Notes under the pieces: generated by a model
What the model was told of the DNA's origin: nothing
What the model saw: only the letters and a program-made list of their open reading frames with translations
The model's database searches: none
Program-made: the position numbers and the translations under genes
Shown here: positions 1 through 9,029 of the stretch, one piece after another
How positions within the stretch are numbered: position 1 is the first letter of the stretch
Layout of the letters: every line of letters begins with the position of its first letter
Assembly: GCA_027596945.1 (NCBI GenBank)
Contig: JADGJH010000913.1
Location: 1,788 to 13,220, forward strand
Length of the DNA stretch: 11,433 nucleotides
From: Physocladia obscura
Taxonomy: Eukaryota; Chytridiomycota; Chytridiomycetes; Chytridiales; Chytriomycetaceae
Reading direction: 5' to 3'

Positions 1-21
1 TTGTTTGATAGTCTGGTGCAG

Positions 22-491
22 GAGGAACGTCACTTGCATTACCTTGCGCGCCTGTAAACTCATCCGCGCCTGGAAAAGAACTTGCACAAACATACGGCTT
101 TTCGCATCTGGAACTCAGTTCTTCTGCAGCAATATTTGACTTTGTCGACGAAAATAGTAACACTGTGTTCAGTGCTAGTGTCTCGCCGCGTAGACCGGTG
201 GATGTGAAAGTTAACTGCGAGTTTTTAACGAGCGCTTGCGATTCTTCTATTCATTTTAAACGCGCTTTAGGCGATACTTGTGCTAATATTCCTGCAATTG
301 ATGGATTCTTGTGTTATTCAAATGACTCGGCTAAAAATTCTGAAGTTCTGCTGGCTGTGTCTATTGGAATTATTTGCGTATCTTTTGTTGTTTGGTGCGT
401 TACTTTGACATATTCAAAGTGGAAGTGGGTTGCTGCTGGTGTACTATTTTTCAGGCATCTCACTGGAACGAACAACTATAGGAAAATATAA
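22..491 (+). CDS. 3'-terminal exon of a single-pass membrane protein (partial, unrecognised)
   Basis: The reading frame is open from base 12 to a TAA at 489-491. A CAG at 19-21 makes a plausible splice acceptor, so I place the exon start at 22, finishing a split codon; the upstream exons lie outside the window. Codon choice is mixed and coding-like. The visible part has a Ser/Ala-rich hydrophilic stretch with five scattered cysteines, which suggests a disulphide-bonded lumenal or extracellular domain. A hydrophobic segment of about 24 residues follows (encoded about 342-413, EVLLAVSIGIICVSF...), flanked on its far side by Lys/Trp (YSKWKW), then a short tail ending NNYRKI. That is the layout of a type I membrane protein with a short cytoplasmic tail. 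I do not recognise the family. An AATAAA at 510-515, some 20 bases past the stop, may be its polyadenylation signal. The exon start is an inference; coding status and strand are fairly sure. Confidence 0.55.
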
Positions 492-968
492 ACAGTTTGA
501 AAAAATAACAATAAAGCGTAAAATATTGGAGTAGACTAAATTATTTTACTTTAAGTTTTGGTATCTTAATTTTTCCATAAAGAAGCAATCAGGAATCTGC
601 TCAACAGTGTAAACTTCTCAAGTTTGTCTGCGAAAATTCATTGCCTGCATTAACATTTTAAGGCATTACAAGATATTTTCCCCAACATTTTTTTCTTTTT
701 GGTCTTTAAACACGTGTTTCAAATATTTTTTAAAATATTTTTTACTGTATCAAACTGCCAAAATATCGTGCTATAAGAATGTAACCCTAAGTGTCATTTG
801 GAACTATTGTTTAACTACTTTGCATTCAAGAACATCAAAGTTTGTTTCATTAGCCGACTAAATTCAATCAATTCACATCAAAAGAAATTTTTTATGAGGC
901 GAACCAAAACATAGCAGAAAACAAAAACAAAAACAACAATGGTAGAGTATGAGTAGAAATAAACACAA
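492..968. other. Convergent intergenic spacer
   Basis: AT-rich sequence between the 3' ends of two convergent genes. It holds poly-T and poly-A runs (about 685-745 and 918-942) and a likely poly(A) signal at 510-515 for the left gene. I see no open frame with coding character and no RNA gene. Confidence 0.6.
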
Positions 969-2689
969 TCACTGAGACTCTTCAACAAGAATAACAGGCT
1001 CCGGCAACGGAAACTCATCAGAAAACTCATTCACAGACTCATGTAACGAAGACTTGAAAAGTTTGGAGTCATTCATCAAACTCTTCAGTGGTCGTGGTGT
1101 CTTTTTTCCAAGCGGACTCACACCATTGGGATACTTTTCAAAAAAGTCATGAACAACCTTTTTCTTTACGTTAAGGTAATATTCACGTTCAATGCCCATG
1201 AGAAACGGCGCGAATGCACGATCAAATTCAACAATATCGCGGATTTCGAGACCAGCCGTGCGCGCTTTTTCAATCATCCATTGCAGTGTCACATCTGTCA
1301 GGCCATGCTCCCACCATCCGCCACCAACATCACCATGTGATCCACGGAACCAGACTTGCTCACGGACAAAATCGGAACCGAGTTGTTCGACTTCGACTTC
1401 TTCAAACATGTGTGGGGGAAAGTATTCACGGTTTTCGTCAATTGCAACGGCGTGGTACGCGTGGTGTACCTTGGTACCAATGTCGAGATCATGATATGCA
1501 TTTTCTTCCACAACACTGTTTTTTTATTGTTAATTAATCTAAAGTTTATTTTTGCTGTAATTTTTGTCACTTGCTATTCAATCATTCACAAAAACGTTCA
1601 ACTATCGCAAACTTCTCGCTATTTCGCTAAGTATAAAACAAAACTCACCCAACATCCTCCAATACATCTTCCAGTAAGTCCGCCGAAACAACTTTATTAA
1701 CTCCCTTTGGCACAAATCCTTGCGGGACAGTCAACGCCGCAACGGTATCGAAAACACCAATAAGCTTCAAGGTAACGTTCGTATAAGCATGCTCGCGTTG
1801 GAACTTGTCAAGCCGCAAAATATGTGTGGGTAAATCTTTTGCAATTCGACTGCGATAGAGCTCGAACGCATCGGCAATGCGAAGTTTTAGGGCTTCTGGC
1901 GTCGGGGCGTGGGGGAGACCTACGTGACGAATGAATGAGAAGAGGGATCGGACGATTGTAGCACCGCGAGAGAATCCGAAAGCATAGATTTCATCGCCTT
2001 CTTTGTATTCGCGGGCGAGCCAGGAGTATGCGTCAAGCATGTGACTGTGAATATTTCCAAACGCACCTACAAAAAAAATAATTTATAAGTGTCTTTTACT
2101 GAGTCAAAAAATAAAGTACCCTCCAAGTTGTGCTCAGTAGCGTCCGCGACTTCAGTACCAGGGCCAGAATGATAGTATACAATCTGTTTGAGCGAGCTTT
2201 GGTCAAGATCGTGTTGATTGCGGCCAGTCTCTTGTAAAAGATATGCAAGCTTCACAATGTTTGACGGGGCCATTGAGGTGGAAGTCTTCAATCCGCCCTG
2301 CGAAACAACGTCATAAGCATTGCCGGGAAAGTTCCACGTGCCGTCCATCGCACTGGAAGCGTGATTAAAGCGGGATTAACTCAGTTATGCTTTGAAGTAT
2401 ACTCATTGGCAAACTCACACAATGAGTTTACGTGGCACGAGTTTCGCAGTGTCAGCAACAGACAAATCTGCATTTTGATCGTCAGCAGACGGCACATCAA
2501 CGACTACAGCCTGTTGTTTCGCACTCTGTTTTGCGGTTGTTTAGTTTAGACACGAGCGAATTTCAAATCGCGAAGGTGGGAAGAAAGAAAGAGTCGGAAG
2601 CTCACCCAGTTTCCAAGTCCCCAAAATGCTGACACTTGGTCCGCGCAGAGCAAAACGGCTGCTATATGCCCCAAATTCAATGCAACCAT
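969..2689 (-). CDS. DUF2235 / Tle1-like alpha/beta hydrolase, five exons, putatively secreted
   Basis: Exons in minus-strand order: 2689-2606, 2525-2419, 2352-2120, 2066-1649, 1515-969. Introns are 80, 66, 53 and 133 bp, all GT-AG. Exons total 1389 nt, phases agree at every junction, and the product is 462 residues. The start ATG at 2689 is the first after an in-frame TGA. Residues 1-21 (MVALNLGHIAAVLLCADQVSA) resemble a signal peptide with an AXA-like cleavage site. A hydrophilic linker follows to about residue 55, then PRKLIVVAMDGTWN (about 59-71), the DUF2235 opening motif. GFSRGA near 172-177 carries the probable nucleophile Ser174. GVFDTVAAL (Asp248), AYHAVAIDE (about 300-308) and GSHGDVGGG (His341) are the other family blocks, so Ser, Asp and His candidates are all present. 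Known relatives include the catalytic domains of bacterial type VI phospholipase effectors (Tle1); many fungal members have no assigned function. A lipase or esterase role is inferred, and the substrate is unknown. The catalytic exons are secure. The first exon rests on splice logic alone. Confidence 0.88.
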
Positions 2690-2919
2690 TCTTCGCAACT
2701 TTTTCTGTCAAATTGAAAATGGTCAAACCGCAAGTGCGACACATCCCAAAATCAAAATTTCTTCTTATCCCCCCCTTGTTCTATCCGTTTAACTTGCGTG
2801 TGACTTCATTGAATTGGTTTCTGGCAATATTATTTTTTCACTCTGGCGCGTTTTAACTTGGAAATTAATTTTGATTGAATGAATTTATTCACCCTGACAC
2901 GTTTTTACTGATCTTAATG
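2690..2919. other. Upstream region of the DUF2235 gene
   Basis: Expected to hold the promoter and 5' UTR of the minus-strand hydrolase gene. I see no clear TATA box. A C-rich run at 2769-2774 (GGGGGG when read in the gene's sense) is the only composition feature I would note. Short open frames here on the plus strand have no coding support. Confidence 0.3.
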
Positions 2920-2971
2920 AGTGGCGGCGGCGGTCTCGTAGTTGAAGCATTTTCGGACGATTGTAGAGACG

Positions 2972-3133
2972 ATGACGAAACGGCTGAAGGAGGAAGTGAT
3001 GCAAATTTTCTCAGAAGGGAATGCCGCGATTGAGCGATTGACGGCGCAAGGATTTGACCGGAATGCAGCGGTATAGGCGTATTTTGCTTGTGATAAGAAT
3101 GAGGAGTTGGCTGCAAATTATTTTAAGTGGTAA
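2972..3133 (+). pseudogene. Rad23-like C-terminal UBA domain fragment, broken by an in-frame stop
   Basis: Frame 2 reads EGNAAIERLTAQGFDRNAAV, then a TAG at 3074-3076, then AYFACDKNEELAANYFKW and TAA at 3131-3133. The family motif at the C-terminus of Rad23, a proteasome shuttle and nucleotide-excision-repair protein, is AIERL..LGFdRn..iqAYFACdKNEElAANYL, so identity is high and the call is by motif. The stop sits where Rad23 usually has Gln, so one CAG-to-TAG change explains it. The ORF ends a few residues after the domain. A Gly-rich stretch at about 2920-2940 (SGGGG in another frame) may be a remnant of the linker before the domain. I see no ubiquitin-like domain, first UBA or XPC-binding domain upstream, so this is an isolated 3' piece: either a truncated retrocopy or a duplicated exon. 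I see no poly(A) tail or target-site duplication to prove retroposition. Confidence 0.8.
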
Positions 3134-3875
3134 ATTCAACAGTAAATTTTGACTTGAAGGAATCGGAACCCTGTATGTTACAATCTTTCAAACGTAGAGT
3201 AGTTGTTTACATGAAAAACAATTTTTTGAAAAGAATTATCCTAAAAATTTAAAAAAAAATGCAATATAAAGAGCATTGCATTGCACAGCAAGAATCTCAT
3301 TTTTTGAGGAATTTTGACTGTGTTGGTGCGTGGTATTTATTTATCAGGTTTGTTCGATCATTTACTGCTTTTTGATGCACAGAATAACCATTTTCAGATT
3401 TTCCAATTTGAATGGACGAGAATGGTGCTTCGGTAATGGAAATTTGAAATTAAGCTGAGAGATATCTGCATCCTCGTATTTTTTGATTATCTTGCCTATT
3501 CATGTATTTAACAAATTTTCCTGACCCTGTTCGTATTATTCTTTGCTCATTCTTCAAGCTCTTCCAGCTCTTTTTTCATTCTATGCTTTGTATTCTTACA
3601 ACCATGATGGCATGAGACCTAATACTAATTCAGTTACAAAATCTGGATTACATGTCAATTCAAATCTCTTTCTCTTGAAATAAAAAATAAGTTGAGAGTA
3701 AGTGTGGTTGATTTTGTTGGTAGTTGAGATTGTGTTCTTAGTAGGAATAGGGATACCCCTATATATCTGAGATACCACCCAAGTTGTCTAATTGGGCCAA
3801 TAAAGGCAAATTCCGTTTGTGGACATGCTTGTATGTAACTATAGATAGTAGGAAATGCTAATATGTATTTGATGG
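3134..3875. other. AT-rich intergenic DNA, no gene seen
   Basis: Translation on both strands gives only short frames without coding character, mostly opened from non-ATG triplets. Several A/T homopolymer runs are present. A small inverted repeat around 3749-3762 (TAGGG, short loop, CCCTA) is too short to interpret. CpG is moderate, so this part does not share the extreme depletion seen at 7.6-10 kb. Confidence 0.5.
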
Positions 3876-4185
3876 TCAAGGAGGTGGGTATAGCAAAAAA
3901 TCAAAACAAAAGGAATGGAAGAGGAACGCAAAGTCGACGATTGCATGATCTTCTCGCGTAGTAACGGGGAGATTTCGGAAGGCACGGTGCGCAAAAGCGC
4001 AGTCTTTCCTTGGTCCGAAAGTGAACTGGTTGGCGTCGAATTCGACCAAACAGAAGCCGGCAGCAAAGTAGACCAATCAGATGAGAGCACAAATAGCAGC
4101 GTTGCCGACGTCTCCTGTTTTGAGAGCCCACATGGACAACTGCGTGCACCACGATGCAGTCGTCAAAGTCTTGGATCCCGATCTC
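3876..4185 (-). pseudogene. Possible decayed exon of a membrane protein (minus-strand reading of the GC-rich island)
   Basis: This block is clearly richer in G+C and CpG than its AT-rich flanks, which suggests coding origin. On the minus strand a T-rich tract followed by CAG (4186-4188) gives an acceptor. The frame after it reads MWALKTGDVGNAAICALI, a TGA stop (4077-4079), then LVYFAAGFCLVEFDANQF, GPRKDC, FAHRAFRNLP, and ends in a hydrophobic tail. Reading the TGA as a lost TGG gives one plausible membrane helix (ICALI-LVYFAAGFCLV). I could not place it in a family. The competing reading is the plus-strand ORF listed next, and only one is likely to be real. Confidence 0.3.
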
Positions 4186-4220
4186 CTGAGAGTCAAAGAA
4201 AAAGCATACCATATGCATAA
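3915..4220 (+). CDS. Hypothetical 101-residue acidic, Ser-rich ORF (alternative reading of the island)
   Basis: A true ATG at 3915 opens 101 codons to a TAA at 4218. The product begins MEEERKVDDCMIFSRSNGE, is Ser/Glu-rich and hydrophilic, and turns basic near its end (RAPRCSRQSLGSRSPESQRKS). There is no domain, signal peptide or membrane segment. It lies entirely in the GC-rich block and overlaps the minus-strand pseudogene reading. Open frames on three phases here may simply reflect fewer TAA/TAG triplets at higher G+C. Low confidence that it is translated. Confidence 0.22.
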   Translation: MEEERKVDDCMIFSRSNGEISEGTVRKSAVFPWSESELVGVEFDQTEAGSKVDQSDESTNSSVADVSCFESPHGQLRAPRCSRQSLGSRSPESQRKSIPYA

Positions 4221-5404
4221 ATTATGAGTTGCAATTGACTCCAACACAATAGTTAGAGCGTCTTCTTTTCCTTTAAATTATCCAATCCAGGATACATGCT
4301 TTGAATTTTCGTGGTCAATTGTAATATTTTAAATTTCTTTTCCACGTCCAATATTTTATACCAAGAAATTTCTGCAAATAACCTTATCGATAATCCCAAA
4401 AACAAATCTCGTTTATTTGCCCTACAATCCCTTACGTATATATTTGATATTTTTTGGAAAAATATTGGCTTTTCTTCAATAAATTCTGACAACATTAAAA
4501 AAGAAATTTTCCAGAGAATTCCTGCAGAATACATATTCTGTACAATTCTGTGGAATAGCCCTGTCACCACAGTATTTATGTGGAATATGAGACAGAATAT
4601 GTCATGAATTTTTCCAAATTTTCTAAACTATAGTAAGTCCTCACAGGATCGAACTAATTTTGGCAAAAGCCTATCTGTAATTAAATTTAAGGGTATATGT
4701 CAAATTGATACAAACAAAATTGTTTTTTTATTGTCATAGTCCGATTTTGAAAGCAACACGCAGCATGGTTTTGTGCCCACACCGTTTTATAATACTTCTT
4801 ATCAGAGTGCCATTATCATGGATGCAATTATGAGGATCGCTTCCAACACGCAAAATCTTTTGTTTCTTCTCGAATTGGTGCAGTTTTGCCGCCTCCCCAC
4901 TTCCAAAGCCCAAGTTTTTTTTAACAGTAAACCTTATTTAATTTTTATTCTTTCAAGCGATAGAACTTTGCCCAGTTATTCCAGTAAATATGCCACCTGA
5001 CCAGGAGGCACCACCCAAAAAAAAATTGTAGATTTTGGGATGATTTGGTGGAGATGTGAAAGTTCGAATTGTACCTACTTAGTTTGTGCAGCAGCAAGGT
5101 TTTATAAAGGAATAAAAATCAAGTTTTTATTAACCGATCTTTAATTCGTGAAGGTTTTAGTTGGTGCTGTGCTTTAGGAAGCGAGATACGAAAAATTTCG
5201 TTTCGGGTTTTCGTGAAACAAAAAAAAAACTGCACCCCACCTTGCCACCTGACATCCCCACCAGACAGGCCTTACATCGCAACCTTCAACCAACAAATTC
5301 CAAAGCCCGAGGTCGAGCCAGATTGCCACTGCTGCCAATGCCACTTTCGTTTCTGGAGGGTATTAAAATTAGATCCATAAATCCAGAAATTTTTTTTGAA
5401 TAAG
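4221..5404. other. AT-rich spacer with only doubtful open frames
   Basis: The longest open stretch is on the minus strand, from about 4629 to a stop at 4253-4255. Counting from its only plausible ATG near the middle of the first third (QNMYSAGILWK...), it is under 95 residues, Lys/Ile/Phe-rich and without motifs. Plus-strand frames at 4773-5000 and 5161-5403 begin at GTG or TTG and show no family signal. An inverted repeat ACGAAA-AA-TTTCGT lies at about 5188-5201. A-runs at about 5020-5028 and 5219-5229 may be slippage tracts. I see no RNA gene or transposon end. Confidence 0.45.
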
Positions 5405-5667
5405 AGTAAAGAAAGAGTATGAAATCAATATAATCATTATCAATTTGCGATTGGTGATCGCATAGTGCGTCTGCTAGGCTAACGGAGCACCTCCAAAAGC
5501 ATCTTTTTGATCAGTTCCATTGACTACAATTTTTTCCTATGAAATCTAAATCGATTGCGAAAATGATGCAATGATGGCGTCACAACACCAATGTGCTTGA
5601 AAAGCCGCGCTTTCCGCTCGTCTAATCTTATTAAACAAATTGGACAAACACATAAGAAGAGAAACAA
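5405..5667 (+). promoter_or_regulatory. Upstream region of the AAAP transporter
   Basis: This 260-bp stretch precedes the transporter start. Around 5564-5572 it contains TGATGCAAT, which matches the ATF4-type amino-acid response half site plus C/EBP-like half, and close by GGCGTCA (5577-5583), a CRE-like core. In fungi, amino-acid permease genes are often under the bZIP factor Gcn4/Cpc1, whose best site is TGACTCA; that exact motif is absent. The ATG context is AACAAATGAG, with A at -3, favourable for initiation. No TATA box is evident. Regulation by amino-acid supply is inference only. Confidence 0.3.
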
Positions 5668-7124
5668 ATGAGCCAGCCAGTCGACAAGAAGATCGAGGAC
5701 ATTGACGCGGACACCAACTCGGACAAATTCGCTCAACTTGTTGCAGAGGAGCAGAACCACGACATCAAATTCCGCACGCTCTCGTGGCAGAAGACCGCGT
5801 TCCTCCTTCTTACCGAATATATCTGTCTTGCAATGTTGGCCCTCGCATGGTCTTACATGGTTCTTGGATGGGTCGCGGCTATCGGCGTGACGCTTTTGCT
5901 GTCTGTTTCGACGTGGTACACTTCATACGTGTGCTGGCAGTACTGCATGAAGCATCCGCACGTCCGCGACATTGTTGACATTGCGCTGCAGCTGAGTGGT
6001 GGAAACAAGTTTGTTGGAGAGGCGACGGCAGTAATGCTGATTTTGAACAACGTCTTCCTCAGTGAGAAAATTTTCTGATTAATTAGTTGGTTGATTGTGT
6101 AAACTAATTTTTTCTTTTTCTTTCTTCAGTGGGTTTCCACGTCCTCACGGGTTCAAAGATCCTCAACACGCTCACCGACCATTCACAATGTACCGCCGTC
6201 TTCCAGGTCATCACTGCCATTGTCTGCTTTATCTTTTCCCTGCCAAGAACTCTGAACCAAGTCTCGCTCATGGGCGTTCTGTCCTCCCTCGCGATGGGAA
6301 TTGCAATGCTTTTGACCCTTATCTACAGTGGAATTCAGGACCACCCTGGATACGGATATGACGGGAACTGGCCAACTGCCGGCGCAACTGTCGTCACTAC
6401 TGCATTGCCAATGGCCACAACATTTATCGCCGGTACCAACGCCGTCCTCAATATCACCTTCTTGTTTATTGGTCAAATTCTCTACCCATCATTCATTGCC
6501 GAAATGAAAAACCCGAAAGACTTTCCAAAAGCCCTGGCTGTTTTGACCGTTGCTGAAATCATTGTATTCTTTATTGCCGCTTCTGTTGGATACGCTTATA
6601 ACGGACAATACTCTACTGCGCCATTGATTGGATCACTGGAACAAGGTTGGATGAAGAAATCTGCATTTGCATTTGTCATTATCCCCACTGTTGTCATTGG
6701 AGTACTTTATGCAAACGTGGCTGGAAAATTCATTTTCAGGAGGATTATCAAAGACAGTATTCATGGATACACGCACACTGTTTACGGCTGGAGTATTTGG
6801 ACTGTGATTCAGGCTTTGCTGTGGGGTGTTTCATTCCTTCTCGGAGAAACAATTCCTTCAATGGGTGACTTTTTGTCTCTCATGTCTGCCGCATTCGACT
6901 CATTCTTTGGGTACATTTTCTGGTCGCTCGCTTGGTTCCAGCTCAACAAGGGCAACTACTTCAGTACCCCACGTCAAACCATCTATTTCGTTATTAACGC
7001 TACCATCTTTTTGCTTGGTCTTTTCATGCTTGGCCCTGGTCTGTACACATCGATGGAAGCAATTATTGCAGATTATTCGGGACCCACTAATCCGGCGTTC
7101 AGTTGTCATGACAACTCTTTGTGA
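5668..7124 (+). CDS. AAAP-family amino-acid transporter, two exons, complete
   Basis: Exons are 5668-6061 and 6130-7124. The 68-bp intron (6062-6129) has a GTGAGA donor, CTAAT branch-like site and pyrimidine-rich TTCAG acceptor, and splits a Met codon (NNVFL-M-GFHVLTG). The spliced product is 462 residues, normal for the family. These proteins move neutral amino acids across the plasma or vacuolar membrane, usually by proton coupling. A hydrophilic N-terminus of about 35 residues leads to RTLSWQKTAFLLLTEYICLAML, the typical first-helix region. MKHPHVRDIVDIA, a Gly/Asn-containing NNVFLMGFHVLTGSKILN, the CTAVFQ segment and SLPRTLNQVSLMG follow in family order. About 11 helices can be counted by hydrophobicity. 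The C-terminus (NPAFSCHDNSL) is also family-like, so there is no truncation. Codon use is GC-leaning at third positions compared with the AT-rich flanks. Candidate AATAAA lies at 7406-7411. Family is confident; substrate and membrane are unknown. Confidence 0.92.
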
Positions 7125-7610
7125 GTTTTCATGGAACCAAGTTGTATTTCTATGGACAACGTAGCTTTATTTTGTGAATTATTTTGTGTTTCTTTCCACA
7201 TTTATTCTTGGTGTGTTGCTTTTTCGGAATAGAATGAATTGTTGATATTACCTCCTCAGTTTTTTTATGAATTTTTGTTTCATTTTACTTGTTACACTAG
7301 ATGAAGTGCCTAAAGTTTAACTCTATGCACTTGGGACAAGCATCTAACCTTGGCAAGCAAGAAAGTTTTCAGACATATATATATATTTTTTGTCAAGTAA
7401 GACACAATAAATGTGGTAAAAATAGTTTTGTCACTATGCAATAACTCAATTCAACAATGATTTTTATGAGTAATTTCTAATGGAAATGTATTCCCATTTT
7501 TTTATGTTCAAATGTTAAGCCATTTAATGAATAATAAATCATAAAAATTTCAGATGAGTAGAAATTGCTATGTATGTACTTTGGAGAACTTTTTTGGCCA
7601 AAGGCAAACG
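7125..7610. other. 3' flank of the transporter and left edge of the CpG-poor zone
   Basis: AT-rich DNA containing a short (TA)n tract at about 7375-7386 and AATAAA at 7406-7411. CpG is already rare from about 7227 on. No coding frame of interest: the open minus-strand frame at 7477-7692 has no recognisable motif and lies in low-complexity DNA. Confidence 0.5.
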
Positions 7611-7920
7611 TGGAATAGAATGCTTTTAATATTATTTTCACTTGACAAACTAGAAGTTGACTTGGGCAGTACATGCCCCATGCACAATCCAATGCAATAA
7701 TAAGTTTTTCAAATTTGAAGATGTTTTATTATTATGAATGGATCACTCCTTTTATCCTCCAATCCAAAACAATGAGAGCAATCATAAAAACAAATACTTG
7801 ATAACTTGACATGGGTTTTAAGTGATAGCAGTTGAATTGAGAACTTGGAATTTTGTCTTGAATGCATTTGTCTGAAGTTTGGTTTTGATTACTGATGCTT
7901 GAAGATCAATCATAACTGGC

Positions 7921-8370
7921 TTGAATATTCACTACTGCATCTGAACTCATATCTGGAAACTGTCAGCTCCAGAAAGTTATAAGTCTTTCAGCAAACATGG
8001 GAACCACCAGATTCTTCACTTAATGAAAAGCCTATATGCCTTTTACCACTCAGAAAGGGGGTGAAATAAATGCATCACACAGGCACTCCTGGTAAAAAGT
8101 TTTAAGCAAGCTAAAATTGACCTATGTTTGTTAATAAAGCAAGAAGAAATGAATAAGTTTATTCTCCTCTATGTTGACTACTTGGTTATTATAGCTTTTA
8201 CCCAAAAGGAAGTTGATGAAATCAACAATACCCTGAAAGAAAATGTCACAATCAAAAGAGCTGGGAACTGCTAAGCACTTTCTTTGCATACACATTGAGT
8301 CTTAGTCAGACCAAATATCCCCAAAAAATCCTGAAAGATATGGATATACTTGGCTGTGATTCCAAACTCA
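7921..8370 (+). pseudogene. Copia reverse transcriptase remnant
   Basis: From 7921 to about 8275 most blocks are in one frame (starting at base 7921), with stops at 7942-7944, 8062-8064 and 8272-8274. The frame then shifts to HFLCIHIE and again to LSQTKYPQKILKDM. The active-site box reads LYVDY at 8167-8181 where the family has YVDD, so the second catalytic aspartate codon is now TAC. That change alone should abolish polymerase activity. Order and spacing of blocks match the C-terminal half of copia reverse transcriptase. Confidence 0.8.
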
Positions 8371-8543
8371 CAATAACAGTGGAGAAATGGAAGCACAATG
8401 CCTTATTTTGAAACAACTTTGTTGTTATGACCTCCATATTTGTGATCAAATAAAAACCCAAAGATCTACCACCATGGGAGCACCTTTTTTATTACATTTG
8501 GCTTGAATTATTTTTGTATAACTAATTGATAATATCTGTAGGA

Positions 8544-9029
8544 ATGCCCCTCTCAACTGGAATTAAAATTTATGACTCATTCAAACATGAACCATTCCTT
8601 ATTGTTGTCACATTGTTTGTTGTACTTGTTGATAATCATTGTGTATCACAACTAGGTGATCATGGTAGTTCAACAGCTGCTTTCAATTGTCATGTGTACA
8701 TGAATCAAACTGGCTGCTTCTTATTGCCATATAATACAGCTGCGTTTGAAGCGCTATCCAACACTATTCAAACTCTAAAATCAATGAAAAATTCAAATAC
8801 AACTGAGTACAAACAACAAAGCAAGCAGGACTATCAGCAAACAACAGATTGCACAATATTTACTTGCAACTGTCAAATTTTTTCCAAACCATCAAAAACC
8901 TGTGGAATTATTGCACAAATTCTCCTTGGGGTCATTAAGTACTTGGCAAGAGAATCACAATCAAAATTTGAAACTCCTGTAGCCAAGATTCATGTTGAAA
9001 CATTATTTGCAAAAGTTTCAAAGTGCTGA
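8544..9029 (+). pseudogene. Open frame of 161 codons inside the copia relic, ends resemble pol
   Basis: The frame is open from before 8526; its first ATG is at 8544 and it ends with TGA at 9027-9029. The start, MPLSTGIKI, resembles the (S)TPLstGiKl block that follows LSQ..Yi.kiL in copia pol. The end, GVIKYLARESQSKFETPVAKI, resembles iGsLnYLArxtRPDixfaV. Between these two the family has about 25-30 residues, but here there are about 100, including a Cys-rich stretch (DCTIFTCNCQIFSKPSKTCG) and an Asn/Gln-rich stretch. So the middle is either an insertion or a lineage-specific expansion that has stayed open by chance. No ATG context, domain or promoter argues for a live gene. I therefore list it as relic rather than as CDS. 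Confidence 0.45.

Noticed and set aside
1149..1700. Several plus-strand open frames of 60-114 codons
   Set aside because: They lie opposite the DUF2235 gene's last exon and intron, and their translations lack any coding character; they are antisense shadows.
5188..5201. Inverted repeat ACGAAA-AA-TTTCGT
   Set aside because: Six-base arms are too short to call a regulatory site or terminator in a eukaryotic spacer without further support.
4901..5308. Short repeated words: TTCCAAAGCCC (4901, 5298) and TGCCACCTGAC (4991, 5243)
   Set aside because: Only 11 bases each and in opposite relative order, so they are not a duplication, LTR pair or array that I can defend.
5702..7164. Alternative-frame and antisense open frames across the transporter
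   Set aside because: They overlap the AAAP exons, whose frame gives unbroken family motifs; the others are products of the GC-leaning codon use.
7375..7386. TA-dinucleotide tract
   Set aside because: A short microsatellite, ordinary in AT-rich 3' flanks.
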